In this document: piece after piece, positions 45,991-52,820 of the stretch
Position numbering within the stretch: position 1 is the first letter of the stretch
How the letters are laid out: each line of letters starts with the position of its first letter
Source of the DNA: CAYGTS01 sp964352905
GTDB lineage: Bacteria > Pseudomonadota > Gammaproteobacteria > JAHCLG01
Assembly (NCBI GenBank): GCA_964352905.1
Contig: CAYGTS010000001.1
Coordinates: 1 to 64,000 of the forward strand
Reading direction: 5' to 3'
DNA: 64,000 nucleotides
Translations under genes and position numbers: made by a program
Notes under the pieces: model-generated
What the model was told of the DNA's origin: nothing
Databases searched by the model: none
What the model saw: only the letters and a program-made list of their open reading frames with translations

Positions 45991-47088
45991 ATGCATTCAA
46001 AGATCGTCACGATTGTTGGTGCCAGGCCGCAATTTGTAAAGGCCGCAGCGGTTTCTCTTGCCTTGCAAAAAAGCCCGAAAATAAGCGAAATAATCGTGCA
46101 CACTGGTCAGCACTATGACAGTAATATGTCTGACATTTTCTTTAGCCAGCTTGGATTAAAAACACCTGATTACAACTTGAATATTGGCTCAGGCAGTCAT
46201 GGGCAGCAAACCGGTCGAATGATTGAGGCGATTGAAAAAATCCTTCTTGCTGAAAAACCGCAATTGTTACTCATCTATGGTGATACTAATTCTACACTTG
46301 CGGGTGCTTTGGCTGCTGCAAAATTACATATTCCTATCGCACATGTAGAGGCGGGTTTACGCTCTTTTAATCGTAAAATGCCAGAAGAAATCAACCGGTT
46401 ATTGTCTGATCAACTTGCTGATTTACTTTTCTGCCCAACTGAAACCGCTGTTAAAAATTTAAAAAATGAAGGCATTGATCATCATAAACTCTTTCTTACA
46501 GGCGATGTGATGTATGATGCAGCATTGCTTTTTAAAGAGTTTAGTAACACTAGCGCAACTATTCTGGATAACCTAGCCTTACAGCCCAACGATTTTATTT
46601 TAACGACGATTCATCGCGCGGAAAATACCGATGATGAATTAGTGTTACGTAACCTCATTAATAATTTAATGCTGGTTGCACAAGAAAATACCCTTCTCTT
46701 TCCACTACACCCCCGAACGAAAAATGCACTCTTGCAATTTGACTTGTTGGAAAAAGCACAACAAGCAATCAGGTTCATTGATCCGGTGAGTTTTCTTGAT
46801 ATGATACAGCTCGAGGAATCAGCTAAACTGATTATTACGGATTCAGGCGGTGTGCAAAAAGAAGCTTATTTTTATCAAACACCTTGTATCACTGTCCGTG
46901 ATCAAACAGAATGGACCGAGCTTTTAGAAAAGGGCTGGAATTATTTAATTCCAAGTACCGAAATTGATAAACTATCTGCTATTGTTAAATCCAGAACAGG
47001 GCATCGCGGTGAAGCCTGTCACTTATACGGTCAAGGCAATGCCAGTCAGCTCATTGTGGATCAGATAGAACATTTTTTATTCAAATAG
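45991..47088 (+). CDS. wecB: UDP-N-acetylglucosamine 2-epimerase (WecB/WbpI family)
   Basis: 365 residues with the hydrolysing/non-hydrolysing epimerase fold. It opens IVTIVGARPQFVKAAAVS, then HTGQHYDSNMSDIFF, YGDTNSTLAG, HVEAGLRSFNRKMPEEINR and SGGVQKEAY, all landmarks of the family. It inverts C2, giving UDP-ManNAc from UDP-GlcNAc (WecB), or UDP-ManNAc3NAcA from UDP-GlcNAc3NAcA (WbpI). The divergent wbpABDE genes make the WbpI role attractive. GGAGAG lies about nine bases before the ATG. The zinc-finger gene follows 19 bases later. Confidence 0.92.
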   Translation: MHSKIVTIVGARPQFVKAAAVSLALQKSPKISEIIVHTGQHYDSNMSDIFFSQLGLKTPDYNLNIGSGSHGQQTGRMIEAIEKILLAEKPQLLLIYGDTNSTLAGALAAAKLHIPIAHVEAGLRSFNRKMPEEINRLLSDQLADLLFCPTETAVKNLKNEGIDHHKLFLTGDVMYDAALLFKEFSNTSATILDNLALQPNDFILTTIHRAENTDDELVLRNLINNLMLVAQENTLLFPLHPRTKNALLQFDLLEKAQQAIRFIDPVSFLDMIQLEESAKLIITDSGGVQKEAYFYQTPCITVRDQTEWTELLEKGWNYLIPSTEIDKLSAIVKSRTGHRGEACHLYGQGNASQLIVDQIEHFLFK

Positions 47089-47107
47089 GATCAAGTGAGG
47101 AATCATT

Positions 47108-47323
47108 GTGAATACTGAAAAACTTCGTGCTAACACAAAACGCCGTTATGAAGTAACGACGGCAGATTTGCCATTATCATGCCCCATGTGGGACATGCGA
47201 GTTTGGGATGCGCACCCGCGCGTTTATTTGCCGATTGAAGATACTGGGCGTGAAGTATGCCCGTATTGTGAAGCAGAATTTATCTTAACTGATTTTAAAC
47301 ATTCCGATGATCATGCCGCTTAA
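47108..47323 (+). CDS. Small CHCC zinc-finger protein
   Basis: 71 residues. The zinc ligands fit the zf-CHCC pattern: Cys in LSCPMWDM, His in WDAHPRVYLP and the pair CPYC near the end. Similar short proteins lie near LPS and respiratory genes in many gammaproteobacteria and resemble the NDUFS6 zinc module; the function is unknown. The start is GTG, with GAGGAA six bases upstream. Its last 17 bases overlap the waaF start, so the two are cotranscribed. Confidence 0.85.
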   Translation: MNTEKLRANTKRRYEVTTADLPLSCPMWDMRVWDAHPRVYLPIEDTGREVCPYCEAEFILTDFKHSDDHAA

Positions 47324-48329
47324 TAAAATTTTAATAGTTGCTCCCAATTGGGTTGGCGATATTGTGATGGCGCAAAGCTTGTTGATTTGCTTGAAACAAC
47401 AATATCCCGATTGCGTGATAGATGTCTTGGCACCCGCTTGGAGTCAGGATCTGATTAGCAGAATGCCCGAAGTTAATCAGGTGATCGCGCTGCCTTCGCA
47501 ACATGGTAAGTTACACTTAAAGCAACGCTGGCAGTTGGCCAAACAGCTTAGATCGCAGCATTATCAACAAGCAATTGTTTTACCGAATTCATTTAAATCA
47601 GCTTTAATTCCTTGGCTTGCACATATCCCACAACGCACAGGTTGGCGCGGTGAAATGCGTTATGGCCTGCTCAATGATTATCGTAAATTAGATAAAAAGC
47701 GTTATCCCAAAATGATTGATCGCTTTTGTGCGTTAGCCTGGAATAAACACGCTGTGCTCGTGCAAAGATTGCCCTTTCCAAGATTGGCGATTGATTTAGC
47801 GCAACGCCAACAAACCTTGGCTAAGTTTTCACTAACAAGCGATCAAAAAATTATTGTGCTGTGCCCAGGGGCTGCTTATGGTCCTGCTAAACGCTGGCCA
47901 GAACGCCATTTTGCTGAATTTGCTTTAGAAAAAATTCAGCAAGGCTTTCAAATTTGGTTACTCGGTGGCAAAGGCGATAGGCCGCAAGTTGATGCGATTA
48001 TGCAAGCAACGCAGCAGCAGTGCCATGATTTAACGGCAACCTCACTAACTGAGGCAATTGACTTAATGTCGCTTGCTGATTTAGTGGTGAGTAATGATTC
48101 GGGTTTAATGCATATCGCTTGCGCCATTGGCAAGCCGGTGGTTGTGATTTATGGCTCGTCCGATCCACATTACACGCCACCGTTATCTAACCAAGCAAAA
48201 ATTGTGTCATTAAATTTAGATTGTAGCCCATGCTTTAAGCGCGAATGCCCACTTGGCCACACCAGCTGTTTACATTATTTAAACCCACAGCAAGTATCGC
48301 TTGCGGCAAATGAATTATTAGCGATATGA
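47307..48329 (+). CDS. waaF: ADP-heptose:LPS heptosyltransferase II
   Basis: A GT9 enzyme of 338-340 residues that adds the second heptose to the LPS inner core on the cytosolic face of the membrane. It opens ILIVAPNWVGDIVMAQSL, close to E. coli WaaF. VLCPGAAYGPAKRWPERHFA is the donor-site block and VVSNDSGLMHIACAIGKPVV the conserved C-terminal block. The end has the usual cysteine motif SPCFKRECPLGHTSCL. ATG 47307 and ATG 47313 are both possible; neither has a clear ribosome site, consistent with coupling to the overlapping zinc-finger gene. Confidence 0.95.
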   Translation: MIMPLNKILIVAPNWVGDIVMAQSLLICLKQQYPDCVIDVLAPAWSQDLISRMPEVNQVIALPSQHGKLHLKQRWQLAKQLRSQHYQQAIVLPNSFKSALIPWLAHIPQRTGWRGEMRYGLLNDYRKLDKKRYPKMIDRFCALAWNKHAVLVQRLPFPRLAIDLAQRQQTLAKFSLTSDQKIIVLCPGAAYGPAKRWPERHFAEFALEKIQQGFQIWLLGGKGDRPQVDAIMQATQQQCHDLTATSLTEAIDLMSLADLVVSNDSGLMHIACAIGKPVVVIYGSSDPHYTPPLSNQAKIVSLNLDCSPCFKRECPLGHTSCLHYLNPQQVSLAANELLAI

Positions 48330-49336
48330 GAATATTAATTATTAAAATGACTTCCATGGGTGATGTTATTCATACTTTACCTGCTATCACCGATGCGAAA
48401 AAGCAGATCCCAGATTTAAGCATTGATTGGGTAGTTGAAGATCGCTTTGCTGCAATTCCCGCTTGGCATCCGGCAGTTAATACGATTATTCCAGTTGCGC
48501 TACGGCAGTGGCGAAAAAAACCGTTACAAGCATTATTGAACGCAGAATTATTAAAATTAGCGCAGCGTTTACGGATGCCGCGTTATGATTTAATTATTGA
48601 TGCGCAAGGTTTAATAAAAAGTACGGTGATTGCTAAAATCGCGCGCGGCAAAATTGCAGGATTCAATCGCTCATCGGCGCGTGAAGGATTAATCGCCAGC
48701 CTTTTTTATCACAAAAAATATCAGATCAGCTGGGAATTACATGCTGTGGCTCGTTTGCGCCAATTGTTTGCCCAAGCGTTAAATTATGCATTACCACAAA
48801 GTATTGCTGATTATGGTTTAGATACCACGCGTTTTATGAATTACCCTGAAAAAGATTACATTTTATTTTTACCAGCAACCACGTGGGCAACCAAAAAATG
48901 GCCGTTGGCTTATTGGCGTGAATTAGTTACCTTATTAAAGGAACAACACATTAAAATTGCCTGGGGCAATGCGGCCGAAAAAAACGACGCGTTGCAAATT
49001 GCGGCTGGTTTTAATCATGCCAACATTTTACCTGATTTTAATATTAGCCAAATGGCGCCAGTGATTAATAATGCAAAATGTGTGATTGCGGTTGATACCG
49101 GCTTTGCGCATTTAGCAGCGGCATTAAATAAAAAAACTATTTCGCTGTATGGCGCGACTGATGCGAAATTAACCGGCACGCAAGGGCAAAATCAAATTCA
49201 CTTAACAGCTGATTTTCCTTGCGCACCGTGTCTTAGTAAAACCTGCACTTACCAACAACCCAGTCATGTTACACCTGCCTGTTATACAGAAATAACGCCG
49301 TTGCGGGTGATGAGAGAATTGCAGAAATATTGTTAG
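48326..49336 (+). CDS. waaC: ADP-heptose:LPS heptosyltransferase I
   Basis: A GT9 enzyme of 336 residues that adds the first heptose to Kdo2-lipid A. It opens MRILIIKMTSMGDVIHTLPA, almost identical to WaaC of other gammaproteobacteria. IDWVVEDRFAAIPAWHPAV, FLPATTWATKKWPLAYWREL and AVDTGFAHLAAALNKKTISL are further WaaC blocks. The ATG overlaps the waaF stop by four bases (ATGA). A family-A repeat begins immediately after the stop and no terminator is evident. Confidence 0.95.
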   Translation: MRILIIKMTSMGDVIHTLPAITDAKKQIPDLSIDWVVEDRFAAIPAWHPAVNTIIPVALRQWRKKPLQALLNAELLKLAQRLRMPRYDLIIDAQGLIKSTVIAKIARGKIAGFNRSSAREGLIASLFYHKKYQISWELHAVARLRQLFAQALNYALPQSIADYGLDTTRFMNYPEKDYILFLPATTWATKKWPLAYWRELVTLLKEQHIKIAWGNAAEKNDALQIAAGFNHANILPDFNISQMAPVINNAKCVIAVDTGFAHLAAALNKKTISLYGATDAKLTGTQGQNQIHLTADFPCAPCLSKTCTYQQPSHVTPACYTEITPLRVMRELQKYC

Positions 49337-49337
49337 C

Positions 49338-49405
49338 GTGTAACTACTCACTCCGTCGCAGGGAACGTTCAGATTTGGTAAACCACAAGCTAAAGGGGCG
49401 AGCAG
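49338..49405 (+). repeat. Dispersed repeat family A, copy 2
   Basis: GTAACTACTCACTCCGTCGC, then GGAACGTTCAGATTTGG, and AAGCTAAAGGGGCGAGCAG at the end. It lies directly after waaC and, with the inverted copy at 54951..55028, brackets the accessory stretch between the LPS-core genes. Confidence 0.85.
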
Positions 49406-49411
49406 TTTACG

Positions 49412-49801
49412 TTAGCGCTTGAATCTTTTTGGATTTGGTTCGCCTTCTGGTTGTGGTGCTTCTGGCCCTCTTTCTCCTCGTAGTACTACCTCTCTATTTG
49501 CTGCGGGTACTACTTGATCTTCATTTACAGCTTGAATTAACGCAAATGCGTGTTGAAAATTATGAAACATACCGGAAAAGCCAGGATGCTCTCTAAGGTA
49601 TCCAAGATACCAATCTAGCTCATCAGCATCGTCACCAAAAATTTCCACATCAGGAGTACGGTTTGCTCGGATCTCAGCCATCAAAATAGGTTTATTTGCT
49701 TCATCAATTGCAAGTTTTCCTAGAATATCAAAATATATTTGTTGTTGGTCTGCGCTTAAATCTGCTAGGCAGATTGGCTGGAATAAACCACCATAAGCCA
49801 T
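49412..49801 (-). CDS. Hypothetical 129-aa protein with basic C-terminal tail
   Basis: No family recognised. The first 100 residues look like a folded acidic helical domain (DLSADQQQIYFDILGKLAI, DDADELDWYLGYLREHPG). After a Pro/Glu-rich linker (GPEAPQPEGEPN) the protein ends PKRFKR, which resembles a minimal nuclear localisation signal. GAGGTGA precedes the ATG at normal spacing, supporting the start. No membrane span or signal peptide. It sits inside the repeat-bounded accessory stretch. A host-directed protein is possible, in line with the basic-tailed product of 6528..7703, but this is inference. Confidence 0.7.
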   Translation of the reverse strand: MAYGGLFQPICLADLSADQQQIYFDILGKLAIDEANKPILMAEIRANRTPDVEIFGDDADELDWYLGYLREHPGFSGMFHNFQHAFALIQAVNEDQVVPAANREVVLRGERGPEAPQPEGEPNPKRFKR

Positions 49802-49889
49802 AAATCACCTCTTTTTGTTATTTAAATTTTAGGTAAATTTAATGTATCCATTCAGTAAATTTGAAGATGAATTTTCAAAGAACGTTCAG

Positions 49890-50337
49890 ATGCAGATCTT
49901 CGTCGTTGCGAGGAGCGTAGCTACGACGCAATCCAGGGAAAGGATCTCCGATCGTAAAAGTTACACTGCACTTGCTATCGATTTCGCCGCATTTACAAAC
50001 ATTATCTTTAACATTTCGCTCAATGCCACGAACCCTGGATTGCCGCGCTTCGCTCGCAATGACGGAGTCGAGACTCACTAACACGCGTTCAGGTTGCGCA
50101 ACGAAGCTCGCAGATGCAGATCTTCGTCGTTGCGAGGAGCGTAGCTACGACGCAATCCAGGGAAANNNNNNNNNNNNNNNNNNNNNNNNNNNNNNNNNNN
50201 NNNNNNNNNNNNNNNNNNNNNNNNNNNNNNNNNNNNNNNNNNNNNNNNNNNNNNNNNNNNNNNNNAATGACGGAGTCGAGACTCACTAACACGCGTTCAG
50301 GTTGCGCAACGAAGCTCGCAATGACAAATATTTAAAA
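49890..50337. repeat. Tandem 224-bp repeat unit, two copies, second interrupted by the N gap
   Basis: ATGCAGATCTTCGTCGTTGC starts at 49890 and again at 50114, a period of 224. The unit holds TTGCGAGGAGCGTAGCTACG, CAATCCAGGGAAA, an AT-rich middle, CCCTGGATTGCCGC, CGCTCGCAATGACGGAGTCG and ends CACGCGTTCAGGTTGCGCAA. The outer parts of each unit form inverted arms, relating it to the element at 14141..14354. The 547-base space between the flanking genes holds only this repeat; frames within it are spurious. Confidence 0.85.
50166..50265. other. Assembly gap (100 N)
   Basis: Exactly 100 N, the usual placeholder for a scaffold join of unknown length. It falls inside the second copy of the 224-bp unit, so repeat collapse caused it. 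Confidence 0.97.
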
Positions 50338-50348
50338 ATTCACTCATC

Positions 50349-50960
50349 CTATTTTAACGGCATTGCCATTCTCATGGCAACCCCTTTTGCAATGCTTGCC
50401 ATTAATTGATCATCCACAGCACCCTGTAATTGTTCACGCGTGGTCGTTAAGGTGTGTCGCATTTTAGCGTAGAGTTCATCGAATAATTGCTGCGTGGCGT
50501 GTTGGGTAAATCCCGCTTTTTTAGCGGTTTGCATGATATGTCTTGGGCGGATTTCTGCCAGTTTATAATGATTATGATCACCATAGCTCATAGCAAATTT
50601 GATTTTGCGCGGATGCAATGGTGAATTTTCAAGATACGGTTGCACGGATAAGACATCATAAATCGGCGTTAAACGAAAACTCGCACCCGGGTAAATAAAA
50701 ACACTAAAGTTTTTCGCATGCCCGTCAATCGCAGCAAGCAGCCAAAATAGAATTTGCATTTGCAAAAAAGTATGGCGATCATGTTGTGCTTGGTCGCTTG
50801 CTCGCAGTATGTCTAAAATTTGCAGCATGCCAGGACCACCATCACTTTGGTATTTTTGATCTGGCATGATAGATAAGATTTGGCAAAAATCTTCTTGTGG
50901 CACACGCATTAATTGTTGCTGATTAATCCAATGACGATCAAAACGTTTAACGACTAACAC
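50349..50960 (-). pseudogene. hipA: hipA remnant: C-terminal part of a HipA-like kinase toxin
   Basis: The 203 residues match the C-terminal half of HipA. LVVKRFDR and RVPQEDFCQIL open the fragment. IDGHAKNFSVF holds the catalytic-loop Asp, and LTPIYDVLS the metal-site region. HipA is normally about 440 residues, so the N-terminal domain and the ATP-binding loop, roughly 200-230 residues, are missing. The only start is a GTG eight bases after the hipB stop, in hipB's own frame and without a ribosome site. That places the deletion junction right at the end of hipB. It should not be an active kinase; a regulatory remnant is conceivable. Confidence 0.75.
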
Positions 50961-50966
50961 TTTTCG

Positions 50967-51227
50967 TTACCATTTAAAGATATCTTCGAGTTTTTGTTCG
51001 GAATATTTAATGCGTGGTTGCAAAACAAACTCCAAATCAAGTCCAGAAAGTAAAATAAAAATAGTGTCGCTTCTGCTGCCGGGGTTGCCAGCTTCAACAG
51101 CAGAAATCGTGGATTGCCGCAAACCCACTTGATCGGCTAATTGTTTTTGCGTTAATTTTTTTGCAAGACGATACGATCGAATTGCCACACCCAGTTGTTG
51201 GGCATTGCGTAAGATAGGATTTTGCAT
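50967..51227 (-). CDS. hipB: HipB-like antitoxin, XRE helix-turn-helix regulator
   Basis: An 86-residue DNA-binding protein with a single HTH (LAKKLTQKQLADQVGLRQST, then ISAVEAGNPGSRSDTIF), the layout of HipB, which represses its operon and neutralises HipA. A C-terminal beta strand (LDLEFVLQPR) fits the dimer interface. I choose ATG 51227 because AAGG lies nine bases upstream. An ATG at 51251 would fall at the predicted transcription start. The protein appears intact although its partner toxin is truncated. An operator overlaps its promoter, and the same motif occurs before the AlbA-type ATPase gene. Confidence 0.88.
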   Translation of the reverse strand: MQNPILRNAQQLGVAIRSYRLAKKLTQKQLADQVGLRQSTISAVEAGNPGSRSDTIFILLSGLDLEFVLQPRIKYSEQKLEDIFKW

Positions 51228-51257
51228 GGTTACTTGCCTTTGCATGGTCATGTGTAA

Positions 51258-51286
51258 ATTATACGCTATAACGCATAATTTATCAA
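51258..51286 (-). promoter_or_regulatory. hipB promoter with embedded palindromic operator
   Basis: On the minus strand TTGATA (51281-51286), 17 bases and TATAAT (51258-51263). The spacer and -10 are covered by a 22-base imperfect palindrome (51258..51279) with core ATACGCTATAACG and complementary ATTAT/ATAAT ends. This is the expected arrangement for HipB autorepression. Confidence 0.72.
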
Positions 51287-51309
51287 TATGCGCCAGAGCG
51301 AATATTTGT

Positions 51310-52659
51310 TTATCGCTTTAACTTATACCGCACTGCAGGGCCTTTACCTATTTTTATGATTTTGTTGCGCTTAACTAAAATGCCTAACTTACGTAAAGCC
51401 GTATTATGCGAAACGGCTAAATACTCGGCAATGGCTTTTGCATTCACTTCGTTTTGTGTTTGCATAAACGCCAGAATACTATCACTTTCATCTGCATAAG
51501 CCGTGTGATCGGGCTCGAAAAAAAAGATAACTTTAACAAAATCACCTTCTTCATGATATTCAGGCTTTTTTAAACCGGCTTTGCGGCAACTCTCGTAGAT
51601 TAATTTTATACCTGTACCGCGAGTTTCAATTAAATTCAATTTATAAGCTAATCGCACTAACGTTGCATTGCGTAAATAAGTGGTACCATCGCCTAAATTA
51701 TTGAGATCGACTAATCCAGGAAAACAACCAGGGCTAAAAATTTCAACACGATTATCATAAACTGCAATTTTTACGGCCCCTGGAATCGAGTATTTTCTAT
51801 GTAATAATGCATTTAAAATCGCTTCGCGTAATGCCTCTTCTGGAACAAAAATTTTTCGTTGCATTTTTGCACCTTGCATTTCAAACTGAAAAGTCAGCCA
51901 TTGGTTCAATATGGACAAGCTAGTCTGTGCTTGATATTCAAGTGTGCCGCTAATATCTTCTGTTTTTAGAATGTCTCTCCCCGATATACCACGAAAGCGC
52001 GTGCATTTGATCATAGCCTCAGGAATATACTGATCCGGTGTTTCACAAAACATTAAGATCCCTGCAATTGTTGGCGCATAATTTTCTGAATTTGCTACCT
52101 TTCGTTTAAGAATATGTTCAGCTAATAATCTTTTTTTTGTAACTCGGCTGCCAATAAATTGCGTCAGCAACTCATGCGATAATATTTCATCAGGGTTAAC
52201 GTGAATGGTTTCCTCATCATAACTGATCCGCTGTGCTTCTCGTGTTAAATCCTCAATATACTCGGGTGTTGCTTGTCGTGTAGAAGAGCCAACGCGAATA
52301 TAAGTCCCTTGATTAATGCCTTTACTTTTTAAAAAATAAGGCTTGCGAGGACTCATGGGAATTTCAATAATCAAGACTGATTTGTTATCAAAATTTTGTT
52401 CATAAATTTGTGCCATTAATGTTGGCGCAACTGAATCATATAAACTATTGGGAAAGTCATCATACACTTTTGCACGATCAAGATCGCTAATGCCAACAAT
52501 TTTATGTGTTTTGTCATCAACGCCGATAATAATACGTCCGCCTGCTGCATTAGCAAAGGCAATACAGGTTTTAATTAATGCCTCAAACTTTGGAAGCTGA
52601 ACTTTAAATTCAATTAATTTTGATTCTCTTTCAAAAGTGAAATAATTTTCATCTTCCAT
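51310..52659 (-). CDS. AlbA_2/Schlafen-type DNA-binding protein with ATPase-like C-terminus
   Basis: 449 residues. The N-terminal AlbA_2 (divergent AAA-4) domain is shown by ESKLIEFKVQLPKFEALIKT and the glycine-rich FANAAGGRIIIGVDD. The middle has ALREAILNALLHRKYS, VKIAVYDNRVEIFSPGCFPG and NLIETRGTGIKLIYESC, blocks of the HATPase_c_4 region often misnamed RecG-like. A C-terminal winged helix (VNAKAIAEYLAVSHNTALRK) is likely. Such proteins are regulators or defence components; the role here is unknown. AGGAA precedes the ATG. A 29-bp tandem repeat and a hipB-type operator lie upstream. Confidence 0.85.
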   Translation of the reverse strand: MEDENYFTFERESKLIEFKVQLPKFEALIKTCIAFANAAGGRIIIGVDDKTHKIVGISDLDRAKVYDDFPNSLYDSVAPTLMAQIYEQNFDNKSVLIIEIPMSPRKPYFLKSKGINQGTYIRVGSSTRQATPEYIEDLTREAQRISYDEETIHVNPDEILSHELLTQFIGSRVTKKRLLAEHILKRKVANSENYAPTIAGILMFCETPDQYIPEAMIKCTRFRGISGRDILKTEDISGTLEYQAQTSLSILNQWLTFQFEMQGAKMQRKIFVPEEALREAILNALLHRKYSIPGAVKIAVYDNRVEIFSPGCFPGLVDLNNLGDGTTYLRNATLVRLAYKLNLIETRGTGIKLIYESCRKAGLKKPEYHEEGDFVKVIFFFEPDHTAYADESDSILAFMQTQNEVNAKAIAEYLAVSHNTALRKLGILVKRNKIIKIGKGPAVRYKLKR

Positions 52660-52691
52660 TTATATTCCTGTGCAATCAGACAAAAAAGCAT

Positions 52692-52763
52692 TATCTCACC
52701 AATCTCACCATGAGGCAAGCTATCTCACCAATCTCACCATGAGGCAAGCTATCCCACCAATCC
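52692..52763. repeat. 29-bp tandem repeat, about 2.5 copies
   Basis: Units start at 52692 and 52721 and are identical over 29 bases; a diverged partial third starts at 52750. Each unit contains the palindrome CTCACCATGAG. The array lies in the predicted leader between the operator at 52773..52794 and the ATG at 52659. There are no spacers, so it is not CRISPR. Confidence 0.85.
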
Positions 52764-52772
52764 CTCTGTTCC

Positions 52773-52794
52773 AATATACGCTATAACGAATATT
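52773..52794 (-). promoter_or_regulatory. hipB-type operator upstream of the AlbA-type ATPase gene
   Basis: The 13-base core ATACGCTATAACG is identical to that of the hipB operator and is again framed by complementary ends (AATAT/ATATT). On the minus strand a TATATT -10 box overlaps the palindrome at the same relative position as in the hipB promoter; the -35 is weak. HipB is therefore a good candidate to regulate this gene too. Confidence 0.6.
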
Positions 52795-52820
52795 TTAACT
52801 TTATCCGTTGTAGCGTATCA

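Noticed and set aside
14425..47088. Wzx/Wzy-dependent O-antigen locus
   Set aside because: No flippase or polymerase with 10-14 membrane spans is present, while a full Wzm/Wzt exporter is.
49842..50335. Several short frames in both strands around the N gap
   Set aside because: They lie wholly within the 224-bp repeat units or read through N bases.
50349..50960. Functional HipA toxin or the HipT of a HipBST system
   Set aside because: HipT keeps the ATP-binding part of the kinase; this fragment lacks it and has no proper start.
51310..52659. RecG-type helicase
   Set aside because: There are no helicase motifs. The protein has the AlbA_2 and HATPase-like blocks that are often misnamed RecG.
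52692..52763. Possible CRISPR array
   Set aside because: The 29-bp units are directly adjacent with no spacers, there are only 2.5 copies, and no cas genes are present.
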